Source: Tolypocladium sp. Sup5 PDA-1 (taxonomy: Eukaryota > Ascomycota > Sordariomycetes > Hypocreales > Ophiocordycipitaceae). From it: DNA of 64,000 bases. Location: positions 62,001-126,000 of the forward strand of contig JPHH03000039.1 in assembly GCA_000750105.3 (NCBI GenBank), in the 5' to 3' direction. The translations under genes were made by a program, and so were the position numbers. The notes beneath the pieces are model-generated. The model saw only the letters and a list, made by a program, of their open reading frames with translations, was not told the DNA's origin and did not search any database. Positions 35,206-46,998 of this stretch are shown one piece after another (position 1 is the stretch's first letter; each line of letters opens with the position of its first letter).

Positions 35206-35647
35206 CGCTGTGCGTGTCTAGTTGACTGGATTTAGTTGGGTGTGGGTTATGCGTATGTCACCGGGACTTGTGCAATGAGTGGTGGGTTCTCAGTCAGCTT
35301 TGTATGTCTTGCAGGGCCATCTTCTTCGAGGATATACATGTGTGATGGTCTCTCCCAAGCTCTGCCGTACGCCGCGAATCTTCCCCCGCATCCCGTCGTC
35401 TTATCAGGTCATCTTAAACATAATGTAAACTGAGATGCACCCTCGCGTCTCGCATCACATCGCTCCCAACGTGCCGGCGTGTCCGCCTCTATTCCCTCAT
35501 CATGTCCATTTCCAAGTTGCTGAAGCGACAAGCGCTTCCAACGCGGGTATCACGGCCAAAATGTCTTGATGATCTAGTGAATGGATGGACTGTCCCTCTC
35601 TCTTCACCTCTGCACCCGGTGTCTCCCATTGTGTCAATATACCACCT
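35206..35647. other. Convergent intergenic region (SEA4 / PAS kinase)
   Basis: 442 bp between converging stops; presumably both 3'-UTRs. Nothing else seen. Confidence 0.5.
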
Positions 35648-38600
35648 CTATTTCGGGTCGGCTGCCTTGCACCACGGGTGTTCCAGCACCTGGTTGATGT
35701 CGTAGCGCTCCTTGACGTCGCGGTTGAGCATGCACCGGATCAGGTCGATGCTCTCGTCGCTGATCGTGAACGGTACGCGCAGGTCCCGATCCATAATCTC
35801 GTCGATGCTGTAAAATGGGTTCTCCTTGTAGATGATGGTGTAGAGGAGAATGCCTAGCGCCCATACGTCTTGCTCTTTGCCACCATAGGGCTTACCAGCC
35901 AAGACCTCAGGGGCAGCATAGTCTGCAAGCACGTTAATCAATCCTGTTCAAGAACGTCGTACCGCAATTTCGGAGCAATACGTACCAATAGTGCCCACAA
36001 ACACATCGAATGGGCCGCTCTTGATGTATGCTGCGCTGCCAAAATCGATGATTTTGATGTTGCCCTCGCCGTCGAGTATGACATTCTCATCCTTGATATC
36101 GCGATGTACCACGTGAGCCTTGGTGTGCAAAAAGTGGATGGCTTCCGCAACTTGCACAAAGATGCTTCGGCACTCTGGCTCTTGCATATTCGCACGCAGC
36201 TCGATGTAATCGAAAAGATCCATGCCGGGTAGCCCGTGTGGTGCCATCTCAATATAGTAGTTTACGTCATCTTCAAAGAAGCCCTCCATCTCCACGATGT
36301 TGGGGTGGCGGAGCTCGGGTCGTCGCAGGTAGTCCAAGACGTGGATTTCCAACGGAACTGTGCCGAGTTTCCTGTCCCTCGTCCAGGTGTCGACCAGAAT
36401 CCGCCGCTTGGTTACGTACTTGAGGACCACCTTCTTTCCGGACTGCTTATGTCGAGCCAATTTCACTTGGCCATAGGCGCCTTGGCCCATATCTTCCAGG
36501 ATGGTATAGTCTTCAATGACAGTTTTCCGGGAGGGCTCAACGGCTCTGGCAACAGGGGGCTTATCAATAGCCTTCGGTGATGGTTTGGGATGCCTTGTGA
36601 GCCTGGCTGCCGCACTCAGCGCCGCATCTTTGAGCTGCTTCGACAAGGTCGCCGGCGCCGGCGACTTTTCCTTCTTGGGCTCTTCTTCGTCTGACGCTAT
36701 CTCCATGGGGGTGTGTACCGGCGGCGTCTGTCCGGGTGAGGGTTGGTGGAGCGGCGTCGCAGTACCCGAGTTCGTAGGTGAGTCGACATGCATGCGGGCG
36801 TGCGAATGCAGCTGCCGCGAGTAGGTAATCCACAAGGCGAATACCATCTCCTTGCGAGGAACAGTGAAGGCCTCTTCACCGACGCTAGCATCGTCCTCGT
36901 CGCTTCCCTCGACAACTGTCTCGTTTGCGACGCTAGGCTGCTTCTCACTTTCGACAACCCGCATCTGGACATCAATCTTCAGGTCTGAGCCATCACGATG
37001 CTTCGCGGGTAGCCCATCTGGTTGAAGAAAAGTGGCGGCGGCATCAGGGCGATGTTCCTTCAGAGCCAAGAAGGCAGATGCCCTTCGAAATCGGTGTTCT
37101 GGGACCACCATCCCGTCCAGCATCTGGAGGCCGTCTTCCTCCGTCAGTATCTCCAGGGTCTTGTCGAAATCTGGAATCAGCGAGTTTATGGGCATTCCAT
37201 CTGGTTTCTCATACCCGAAGAGCGCGCCACAAAAGACAGAGTTGGAGCTCCGGATTTTCAAACCCTCAGGGTCGACCACGATAATGCCGGCCATGTGCGG
37301 GAAAGTCGATACCCGCAACTCTAGTTTGCCCCGGGTCTGCTCCACGGTGCACGGGATGTTGACTTTTTGAGAGTTTGGGCAAGTAAAATATCTTCGCCGC
37401 GTGATTTGTGCAAAATCAATCTCGCCGATTGTCGGGTCGATGCCCTGCCTGGGGATCCGGGGGATCAGCGTCGCAACATCAAAGCCTGGGCGAGTGGATT
37501 TGAAACCCCAAATAGGCTCGGAGGCGCCAGAGGTGCTCTTCACAATACCCTCCTCGTCAAGTTCGACGTATGCAACATCCTCGTGGATTTCCTCCAGGAC
37601 CCAGATGAGGCCAATTCGCTTCTCCTTGACCCACAAGCTTGCAGAGCCAGTTGCGCCGTTTCGCTTCTGGATAGGAACCACATCACCGCATAGCAAGACG
37701 CCACGCGAAAGGCTGCTGCGATGTTGCCCGCTGCCCCGGGACTTTGGCGGGTTGGGATCTCCACTGTGGACCGTCTGAGCCCTTCGTTGGGGATATTTTG
37801 GTGGTTGGGACCTTGAATTCGGCTTGCTTAGAAGCTTTGCCGTTATGCCCGATCGCCCACCAAGCAACGTTGTAGCAGCTGAAGCAGCGGGCGTCTTTGG
37901 CTTGCTTCCCTCCACGTTGTCTTCCTCTGAATCATCCTCGCCGCTCAGGAGCTTCCGCTCTAGCCACGCTCGCCTCTCCTCTTGCACCACTTCTAGGATT
38001 CCCATTTTGCGGACTTCGGCTTTCGTGACTCCGAAGACGAGGCAGGCGAGATCGTTTGCGGCTATGATGGTCCACGGCGGCTTTGCCTCTGTGGTGAAAA
38101 TGGCTTGGGCGGCTGGTACCCACCTGTTCGTGTGTCCGTGGACGGCAGGGCCAAGGGCGCTCGGGAAGTTTTTCGATGGCAGCATAGCTTGTGTCAACGT
38201 CGGCGAAATGACTGGCTCTTCGTATATCTGCTGGCCGGCCAGGAACGGCTGGGCCATGGTATCCATAAGCTTGTCTTGTAATGTTATCCCCAATGTGTCC
38301 GTCATTGTGCGCTTCAAGCTTGTTGGCCGCGATGTGGGAGGCGATGTCATTGCAGTGGTTCCACTCTCATTAGTGGGCGTTCTGCTCGAGTTCTCAGAAT
38401 CATGCTCTGCTTCTAGCGCCGTGGAAGAGCCGACGGGTAGAGCCTTGTTTGGCTCCTGAAAATGAACCTGCGGGGATTTCGGTGCCGTAATCGTAGTTGG
38501 CGACACAACATCCGATGTGGCTGATTCGGCGTTGGAGGACTGAGGCATGAAATGCTTGTCGAAGACATTGTCCCCCGTCATATCTGCGGGCCCCGTCAAG

Positions 38601-39476
38601 GGGCCTGCAGCAGTTGATGGGTCAGGGTTGGGCAGGTTCCCAGCCCCAATCAACTGCGCTCGAGCGAGAAGCTCCAGCATATTCTGAGCATCAACATCCC
38701 CTGTGACCCTGGCCTGAGCACTTGCTAGTCCGGCCTGTGTCGAGTTCATGGACCATCCCATGCGGTCTTTCATGAATTCCATGGAACGCTTCAACACGCT
38801 CTGGCGGTTATGCAGAAAATCCTCTGAGTGGTGGGCGAACGAAAAGGAGTGGAGGGACTCGGATGGAAATCGCGACAGATCTTCGGAGAAGCTAGGTGAG
38901 GCAGGTCCCCCGGTATGGGGCAAACTGCCCGTGGTGGCAACGAGCATACCACTCATGGAGGTTGAGCGAGATAGCGCGGCAACTGAAGGGCTCCGTGAGG
39001 AGGCGTTGGAGTTTGGCAAGGTCGCGTTGCGGGAGGGAGGATGTTGCTGGCGTATCCGGCGCAGCCCGGAGAGACCGGGGCCATGTTCGTGATCGGACAT
39101 ATGAGCAGACCTGGACGATTGGATCAGCCAGGTCAGTATACAAGCACACGCCACCATGGATACAACGGCGGGGGTCGAACGAAGATGACGGGGCAGGGAC
39201 AAACCTTGTGAGAGCGTCGTATTCTATGGCAGCCGTAGACGGTGCCTCGAAGGACATGCGATACCGACTTCGGTCCGCAATCGTCGCGTCAGCTGAGAGC
39301 GCGAGGTTGCCTGTGCTGCGGTTCTTGGGCAACGACAGCGGGGCCACGAGCTTCCCGCGCCCTCTCTCATCTTCCCCCGTCTTGTTATCGGCGCCTGGGA
39401 ATGTGTCAGCGTCGGTGCTGGGGCGAGCGGAGGAAGGTCGAGAATCGAGACGAACATTGGTCTTTTTGCCCGCCAT
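35648..39476 (-). CDS. PSK1: PAS-domain serine/threonine kinase (PASK / Psk1 / Ppk6 family)
   Basis: Nutrient-responsive PAS kinase. Family members phosphorylate enzymes of glycogen and cell-wall glucan metabolism and translation factors. Exons 39476-39205, 39110-35986 and 35922-35648 encode 1223 aa. Residues 1-400 are disordered. A PAS region (PPWTIIAANDLACLVFGVTKAEV) lies at about 420-480, a second PAS-like segment at about 600-750 (FPHMAGIIVVDPEGLKIRSS), and the kinase domain from about 957 to the end. It shows GQGAYGQV (P-loop), VLKYV (catalytic Lys), HRDIKDEN (catalytic Asp at about 1095), DFGSAA, and APE split into exon 3 (TID-YAAPEVLAG). All key residues are present, so it should be active. 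Both introns are GT-AG (94 and 63 nt) and in phase. Confidence 0.94.
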
Positions 39477-40302
39477 GCATCTGAAGCATCCTTGGAGGCA
39501 GGAGAGTCGCGTCGAGGCAGCGTGACGGGCTCCGGAGAAGACTCGAGGCGACAGCGGACGGCGATGGGCAGAAAAGGGCGGTAAGGATCGGTCGCGCCCA
39601 GGCCTAGGCGGACATGGACGTCGTCGCCGCGGTTGGATGGTGATTGAGCCGCGTGCGGGATTGCTGGTGGTGGTGGTACTGTCGGTGCCAAGCTGCCGCG
39701 AGTTTCGTGTCAGATGTAGGTGCAGGGCGGCAGTGCCAGAGGCGTCTCGGAGCTCGGTCGTCGCCGTCGTCGAGCTGGATGAATTGCAGCGGAATGCCGG
39801 AGTTTGTATGTGCAGTGGTTGCTGTGAGCAAAGAGCCAGTCATGGATTTTGATCTTTGGTGAGTGATGCCTGCAGCGAGTGGAGGTTTGGGTCGAGGTGA
39901 GCAGGGTACGTACTTCTGCGGCCGGGCCTTCGGAGAGGGCGAGGGGCACGCCTCAGCAATGGATGGCAGTGGAGGACAGTGGAGGGGTCGCTGGAAGCGG
40001 CAGCCCGTGACGGACTTGGGTGGGGAGCGTGACGGGAGCGGCAGCTACAGACTGCGACGGAGCAGCCCCGTCTCGAGAGTCTTCGTCCCTATAAATCAAC
40101 TGACGAATTAGACCGATGACCTGCGCCTTTTCTGTGTCTGCGAGCATCTTGCAATGTTCAGAATCTCTCTCATCCCTCCTGTGAACGACGTTGCAGAGGC
40201 TATCTCGTGCAATCGTAGTTAAGCCCTATGCGGCCAAGCCCAGGGGCTGTCAGTGCCGTATCCGGGGCGGCCCACGGCAATTTAATACGCTTCCATAGCA
40301 AG

Positions 40303-40318
40303 ATAGGTACCTACCTAT
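40303..40318. repeat. Short inverted repeat ATAGGTA-CC-TACCTAT
   Basis: Perfect 7-bp arms around a 2-nt centre in intergenic DNA. Related AGGTAGGTA/TACCTACCT strings occur near 18137, 40861, 61198 and 61822. Confidence 0.6.
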
Positions 40319-42420
40319 ACTTCGTAGTGCCGGGCCATCATTCTGTATGTAGCCGTCAGCCATTGATTCCATCCATTGTTGCTTCAATGTATGCGCGCAA
40401 CAGCGTATGGAGCGAGCAGGTGGCAGCATTGAGCGTTTGCCAAGGTAGATACTAAGCCGTGTGCTTTGCTTCACGAGCAGCCGTTTGAAATGCGCACACA
40501 GACGCTCCAAACCAACAGGGCCTGCTTGGCTCCCTCTGGCCTTGCCTGCTATTGGGGAGCTGAGGGCCTGGGGTTGATGCTTTCTCCGACGACCCCGGGG
40601 GCACCCGGCGTTTGCACGTGAATAGCTCTGGGCTTCTCATTCATCGGACACGCAACGTGGGAGCTCGGCCCCTGGAACGAGGTCCCTACGTACCGCGGTC
40701 TGACGCACCCAAGACTGTCTTGAGACTTTGATTGACTGGTGATGCACTGAGCGAGATAAGCATGTCTTGTGGGGTCTTGGGCTCTCAACAGGCAATAATA
40801 CCAAGCACTTCGAGTTCGTACGTGTGCTGGGCGACATCCTTCCAATGTGTACTATTCAGTACCTTACCTACCTAAACTTGACCCGGGGACAACTAGCGAG
40901 CATAACATGCCCATTGGCGACGTCGCCCAACAGCACATAGTACACAAAGAGCCATGGTTTGTACGGAGTATCGGCAGAAAGCATCATCCTGTTCTTTCCC
41001 CAGCCATCATACCTTAAGGTAGCAAAGGGCTGTCTGTCTTTCACGTCACAGGTGAGGGAGGGGCTTGCTCTCAACGAAAACCCCCACTTGCCTCTTTTGC
41101 TCACGGTGTAGGGTAGGCGAATCATGCTGGTCACAATGATGCAATGGGAAACGGTACTCAACAGCAACAGCAATGAGTTCAGCTTCCGTCACATTTCTGT
41201 CGGTATCTTTACATCGAATGCTGTAGCCGAACACTAATTACCTTGAAATTGACCGTTTTTTAGTCGTATCGTTTTACTGTGGCTCGCTCGTGGCGCCTAA
41301 CCACATGCAACTTGCTCAGGTGCTTTCTGCGTCGTGCCTCAATGGTCCGCGGTCCCTTGTGCTCGCAGCACGCGACCACCTCGTTGATTGTCGCCACAAA
41401 GTGGCATTGGTCATCAATTAACTTCCAGGTAATGTCCGATAGGACAGGCGGTTGATCAATCAAATGCGAGCACTTGACATACTTTGTACGAAGTACCTAC
41501 GGGATATCTGAGCCAAAAGCAGTGCCCGTTGGCCAAGGACTGTCAGACTGAGAGCCCAACAATATGAAGACTGAAGAGAAGGTTACGGACACCCTACGCT
41601 AAGCACGTGGAGGTATGGGGATAATAGACAGAAAAGGTCGTTGAAATTTGCGGGCCGCCATTAACGTTACCCGCCAAGCCTGTACTGTACGAGGACGAGT
41701 AGATCGACGTTACATTGAGCTCCCCGATGCTCGTCAATATCAAGCCAGGGAAGCAAGACCAGCCAGGAAAGACCAGGGTTCCGCAGGGTTTCCAGCGGAA
41801 ACCAACACAGACCAGTGCGAGATCAACAAGATCCATGGCGGAGAGCAGCTTGAAAGGCGGGGTTGGGACGGGGAAAGCGACGCAAAGGCCCTTTCGCGAG
41901 CCATGGCAACATGGGTGTTGTTGGCGCGACCCTGGATTTGGCAGGCTGTGAAAGACCATGCCGCTCCTCACGCACCCCCACTGGCCAGCGTAGCGGTGCT
42001 GGCGCAGGTAGCGCGGCGGGAGAAGCACGAAGGGTCCTCGAGCGAACAGGGGCATTACCTCATCCATTGAAGAACCGGCAACTTGGTGGCGAGGATACGG
42101 GCGAGTCTCAGCCATCGTGGAGGAGCGTCAACAGGCATGGAAACAAAAGCCTCACCTTCCAGACCAAGGTGCTTGATAGTGGCGAGTCAGGGTGACGCCC
42201 GGCCCGAACAGTGATACACCGGCGCTGCGTGGCTGACCACCACATCCTTTGTCCGCTGGCGCAGGTACGGAGTAACGCAGGGAGGACGAACCAGGACCAA
42301 CACACAAGGCCAATTGCTGGGGGTCGGCATTGTGTTCAACGGCCTTTGGAAGCAGTTCTACAGGTATGTATGTATGAACCATGTACGGCAGCAAAAGGCC
42401 CGGCCATGGCGGCAAGAACT

Positions 42421-42441
42421 AAAAAAAAAAAAAAAAAAAAA
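42421..42441. repeat. A21 homopolymer
   Basis: Twenty-one consecutive A on the plus strand. No reverse-transcriptase coding sequence or target-site duplication was seen beside it, so a retroposon tail is possible but unsupported. Confidence 0.85.
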
Positions 42442-43567
42442 GGCTCACCCACGTCAAGTGGAGGCGACGTGGAGGCCATGCATGCACCGATTGTGCGCGT
42501 TTAAGCCGTTCAACGCGAGTCTGCTGGTGCTGGTGAAGGAGTTTAGGTGTGTGCTGCGGGCAAACACGAGGCCAGTGACCTTTTGCGGAGGGCCAGACAG
42601 AGGTCCCGGACAGGTAGACATGCGGCGCTAGAGCCGCGAGGGGATACTTATCGATATACCCCACGTCCGGCGGGGCGCTATTAACGATTTCCTCGCCCCG
42701 CAATGTACTCCGTACTCCGTGTCTCGCACAAGCAGCCGCAGCGATGCAAGTATCACCGAGCAGACGGATGCTGAGTGAGGGAGGCTTACAGGAACGGCGC
42801 AGCAGGTGGATGCGCCATGTGGATGGCATGCGGCGCACGCTGGAGCAAAGGTATGGGTCATGGACGGCGTTGTGGTAGGCGGTCCGTGTTGGCCCGGGCG
42901 GCGCGGAGTCTGATGGCTCCAGAGGCGGCTCAAGCGATGGCTCGTCTCTTAAACAGCCCTCCTGTGCCTGAGCCTGAGCCTGGCCAATCCTTTTTCTTCT
43001 CCTCCATCTCCCGCTCGCTCGTGTGATCACCCCGTCATGGCTCCTCGAGGACATGTGCCTCGCTTCTGCTGATAACGCCGTCCTGCTGTCCTGGTTGTGC
43101 CGCTGAGCGTGAACAAGAGCCGTGCCTGGGACCGGCCTGGTGACCACTGACCACCACCCCCCACGGTCCATCCACAGGTCCGCTGATCAAGGTGGGCTGG
43201 CTATCGCACCACCACCCACGGTCCAAGAGGCCCTCTGCTGGACGATAACGACATCCATCGAGCCGTTTGTGTCTCTCCTGGCCCGCCCGCACGAGCCGCG
43301 GAGCAAGACGATCGAGAAGAAGCCGACAGTTGCACGAAGCCGCTCGCCAGTTATGAATTGACCAGAGCCGCCTCCAACGTGGATGGGATTGATTTCCATC
43401 GCCCCGCATCGTCACCATCACATCACCCTGCGGTCAGTGCCTTATCGACCACGTATATCACAGCTCTTGTACCACCCGCTCAGCCCTCTTCGCAACAAGC
43501 ACGGGCAACAGACGAAACACGTCAAAGGACCGCACGCAGCGGAGCAGGCGACTTCGCTGTCGACACC

Positions 43568-45637
43568 ATGGCCCAAGCCGACGACGGTCTCGCCGTTGCC
43601 TCTGGTGCGCCGACGCCGAGCGGCGACGAGCATGCCCCCACTCCGCCCGAAGTCCCGATCAAGGGCAAAGCCCGCCGGCATCTGCTCCGTGGACTGCAGA
43701 GAATCTCGTCGTCGCCCTCGCTGAACAACCTCCGACGCTCCAGGTCCGTCAGCAGCCCGTATAGCAACCGGAGCACGCTGTCCTGCGTCAGTCTCGCCGC
43801 CGCCGGGCCGCCTCAGACACCGCCCGGTGCCCGATCCTCCACCCCGCAACCATCGCCGCTCGGTCTGCCCAGCGCGCCGGCCTCGATCCCTCCCACGCCG
43901 GCCGACGAGTTCCCCTTCCACGACAGCACCGAGGCTGTTCGCAGGGTGGAACACGGAGCCTCGACCACCTCTCCTGCCACCGCGCCGCTCCCGGCCGACC
44001 TCAGATCGTCCAAGCAGGATGGACAGACCAGGGGGCGGCTGGCGTCCAAGGCCATCCAGCCGAAGCCGAAATTCCCCTTCTGGGAGAAGATGCCGCACGA
44101 GATTTTCGTACACATTTTCTCCTACCTGAAGCCCAAGGAGCTTGTCCAGTCGTCGAGAGTCAGCAAGTCATTCTACAAGTTCTGCCACGACGGCCAGCTT
44201 TGGACGTCTTTCGACGCCTCCGAGTTCTATCAGGAGATTCCCGCCGAGTCCCTCGCCAGAATCATCGTCGCCGCTGGCCCCTTCATAAAGGACTTGAACC
44301 TCAGAGGCTGCGTCCAGGTCGAGCACTACAAGCGGACCGAGGTCATAGTCAAGGCGTGCAAGAATCTCATCAACGCCACCCTCGAAGGCTGCCGCAACTT
44401 CCAGAAGAACACTCTGCACAGCCTCTTGAAGAGCAACGAGAAGTTGGTGCATCTCAACCTGACGGGACTCGCCGCCGTCTCCAACACGTCTTGCAAGATC
44501 ATTGCCGAGTCCTGCCCCCAACTGGAATCCTTCAACGTCTCTTGGTGCGAGAAAGTAGAGGCTCGCGGTATCAAGGCGATTGTCGATTCATGCACCAAGT
44601 TGCGGGATCTTAGGGCTGGCGAAGTCCGCGGCTTTGACAATCTCGCCGCCGCCGAGTCCATCTTCAAGACCAACAACCTCGAGAGGCTTGTCCTCTGCGG
44701 ATGCATCGAACTCACCGACGCCGCCTTGAAGGTCATGATGCACGGAATCGATCCCGAAATCGACATTCTCACCGACCGACCCGTCGTCCCACCTCGCAAA
44801 CTTCGGCACTTGGACCTCAGCCGCTGCAACCGTCTGTCCAGTGCTGGTGTCAAGGCGATTGGTCATGTTACCCCTGATCTGGAGGGACTTCAGCTGTCTG
44901 GTTGCAAAGCCCTGACTGATGCAGCCCTCGAACCCATCCTGGCCTCGACTCCTCGGCTCACCCACCTCGAGCTGGAGGACTTGGAGGACATTTCCAACTC
45001 GCTCCTGTCGGAACACTTGGCCAAGGCACCGTGTGCGGCAACGCTGGAGCACCTATCTCTGAGCTACTGCGAGAATGTCGGCGATGTTGGCATGCTTCCA
45101 GTTATGCAAAAGTGCGTGCGACTGAGGACCGTCGACATGGACAACACACGCGTGAGCGACCTCGTGCTTGCCGAGGCGGCGACTATGGTCACCAAGCGCT
45201 CTCAGCGATCACTGAAGGCAGACGTACAGCCACTGGTCACGCTGCAACTGGTTGTATACGACTGCCAGAACGTCACTTGGACAGGCATTCGGGAAGTGCT
45301 ATTCCGCAACGCCCAGATAAGACCGGCGGCTGGACAGCCCGGCCGTATCACATATCCCACCGAGATCATCGGACTGAAGTGCTTCTACGGCTTTCAGATG
45401 ACGGTTGATGAGCACCAAAAGCGGCTGCTGCGAGGCGAACTCTCCTCGGCGAGTAGACTGGAGAGGAAGTGGGCTGACTACATGCAAGCGAGCGAGGAGG
45501 CCGGTGTGGGCGGTGCCGGCTATAGACGACGCAGGCGTCGGGCCAGGGAAGCTCAGGCTCTCCACCTGAATGAGGAAGATGGAGGCATCGTCGGCCGCCG
45601 GAGGGCTCGAACCATGGGAGCCTGCTCGGTCATGTGA
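43568..45637 (+). CDS. F-box and leucine-rich-repeat protein with C-terminal CaaX box
   Basis: Predicted substrate receptor of an SCF ubiquitin ligase. Single exon, 689 aa; the ATG at 43568 is the first in frame. Residues 1-165 are Ser/Pro-rich. The F-box is FPFWEKMPHEIFVHIFSYLKPKELVQ (given here only as a landmark split: FPFWEKMPHE then IFVHIFSYLKPKELVQ), about residues 168-215. Cysteine-containing LRRs follow: LKDLNLRGC-type, VHLNLTGLAAVSN, LESFNVSWCEKV, LERLVLCGCIELT, LRHLDLSRCNRLS, LEGLQLSGCKALT and LEHLSLSYCENVG. The tail is basic (RRRRRRAREAQ) and ends GACSVM, a CaaX box with Met last, predicted to be farnesylated. Basic patch plus CaaX suggests membrane targeting, as in mammalian FBXL2, which ends in CVIL. 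Substrate unknown. Confidence 0.92.
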   Translation: MAQADDGLAVASGAPTPSGDEHAPTPPEVPIKGKARRHLLRGLQRISSSPSLNNLRRSRSVSSPYSNRSTLSCVSLAAAGPPQTPPGARSSTPQPSPLGLPSAPASIPPTPADEFPFHDSTEAVRRVEHGASTTSPATAPLPADLRSSKQDGQTRGRLASKAIQPKPKFPFWEKMPHEIFVHIFSYLKPKELVQSSRVSKSFYKFCHDGQLWTSFDASEFYQEIPAESLARIIVAAGPFIKDLNLRGCVQVEHYKRTEVIVKACKNLINATLEGCRNFQKNTLHSLLKSNEKLVHLNLTGLAAVSNTSCKIIAESCPQLESFNVSWCEKVEARGIKAIVDSCTKLRDLRAGEVRGFDNLAAAESIFKTNNLERLVLCGCIELTDAALKVMMHGIDPEIDILTDRPVVPPRKLRHLDLSRCNRLSSAGVKAIGHVTPDLEGLQLSGCKALTDAALEPILASTPRLTHLELEDLEDISNSLLSEHLAKAPCAATLEHLSLSYCENVGDVGMLPVMQKCVRLRTVDMDNTRVSDLVLAEAATMVTKRSQRSLKADVQPLVTLQLVVYDCQNVTWTGIREVLFRNAQIRPAAGQPGRITYPTEIIGLKCFYGFQMTVDEHQKRLLRGELSSASRLERKWADYMQASEEAGVGGAGYRRRRRRAREAQALHLNEEDGGIVGRRRARTMGACSVM

Positions 45638-46998
45638 TGACGGATGGGAAACGAACATGGACGATGGCGGATGACCCCCTTACCCGGCGCATTTGAAACG
45701 GAACTATATGCACATGGATTTAGCAATGGATATGTAAAGGAAACTTGGGACACACAGGATGGGAAGATGGGACGTGTCATGCTGGTTTCAAAATCCTTTC
45801 CCGGCGTTCTGGTAGATGGATCATGGCATTGCGGAAGGTTCAGGACGAGTGAGGATTTTACTTGGCCGGCTGGCCACATTTTGGATATTCGACACATATC
45901 ATGTCCCGATGTAGGAGACAAGGGATTCGGTCACTTTCCACAAGGTACGGCGCTCTGCTGGACACGGTGACGTTCTGGTTGTCGGAGATGTCGGGCAACA
46001 TGGAAATGGAGTCTTGGATTGCCACTGCCCCCTTTCTAGATAGAAGTTGCAGAGGGGCCTTTGGTGTCGGCAAGTTTTATCAAACTCTGTGTTGAGCGGT
46101 TTGATTATTGTGAGCAGCTGCGAATAAAATATGGAACTTGAGAGCCTTGTGACCAACTCGATATGTGACTGGGGGCGTGATGCATTCGCCAGCAGTTTAG
46201 GTACAAGCTTGGATTTCAATCGTTTTCGGTGTGCAGTATGTGACTTTCAAATTCGAATGTTACGGTAGAGGATGTCGACGACGATCCTGGGACAGATTTC
46301 GGCCAAGATTTGTACGGGTTGATGAGTGACATCTTGCACTCTGATGAGGCCAGCTCCCATCACGCGTGTCCAAAGCCACACCCATAAATTAGAATGCTAC
46401 AAAACCCCCGTCAGATGTCGCCGTTGGCCTCGGCAGATGTGCTGCATCCCGGCAGCTCGATCACGACCATGCCCCGAGTCTGAGTCGCACGGTACTTTTG
46501 CTCTGCAGTTTGCACGGCGGGCAGCAAACGACGGACGTCGACGGCGAAGCGGGCCAACACACAGTTGCGAACTGCGGCAGCGAAGCTTGGTACTTTGGCT
46601 TTTGGCAGCCATGCCAACCACCACGATGGCTGCGCTGTTGGCCTCCGAGGCAATTACCTTAGCATTAACAGGCGTCCATGGGTTGAATGGGGAAGGGAAA
46701 CCGGGCGTCGTCGCGCGCTCCGGGTACGGCCATCGGCTTCTAGACAAGCCGCGACCCGCGAGTCGGGTCCCAGGTCGCGACTCACGGTGGGGGCATTGGG
46801 GGGCATTGGGGGGCGTGCGACTTAACCTCGGACCCGGGTCTACTCGTAATAAAGCCCACCTCGGTTCCATCCCATCAACACCACCGACCGCCTACCACCG
46901 CTTTCTTCACGCGCTGAACACAATCTTCACCGCACCAACGCACCCCCTCAAAAGCAAAAAAAATTCGCCCTTATCCGCTGAAGGCACCCATTGCGGAC
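45638..46998. other. Intergenic region upstream of the tau55-like gene
   Basis: 1.36 kb. Contains AATAAA at 46123-46128, a possible distal poly(A) signal for the F-box gene, and G-run repeats at 46789-46813 near the next promoter. No gene seen. Confidence 0.5.
46789..46813 (+). repeat. Tandem G-run repeat (CATT-spaced)
   Basis: GGGGG-CATT-GGGGGG-CATT-GGGGGG about 190 bp upstream of the tau55-like start codon. Three long G-runs, with a GG just before, could form a quadruplex, or the tract may simply be slippage-prone. Confidence 0.7.

Larger units (their letters stand above)
39477..43567. other. Divergent intergenic region (PAS kinase / F-box gene)
   Basis: 4.1 kb. The first about 600 bp is probably the PAS kinase leader and promoter, and the last about 500 bp the F-box leader. 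Between them are three TACGGAGTA-class motifs (40962, 42266, 42706), a 7-bp-arm inverted repeat at 40303-40318 and an A21 run at 42421-42441. Open frames of up to 250 codons exist here but lack family features. Confidence 0.5.

Noticed and set aside
41594..42115. 173-codon minus-strand open frame with an ATG
   Set aside because: No family motif, no plausible introns, and an equally long frame exists on the opposite strand.
42419..43171. 250-codon minus-strand open frame
   Set aside because: It ends by reading the A21 tract as a Phe run, has no domain, and overlaps the F-box leader region.
43358..43567. In-frame N-terminal extension of the F-box protein
   Set aside because: Open but lacking an ATG; the start at 43568 is the first in frame.
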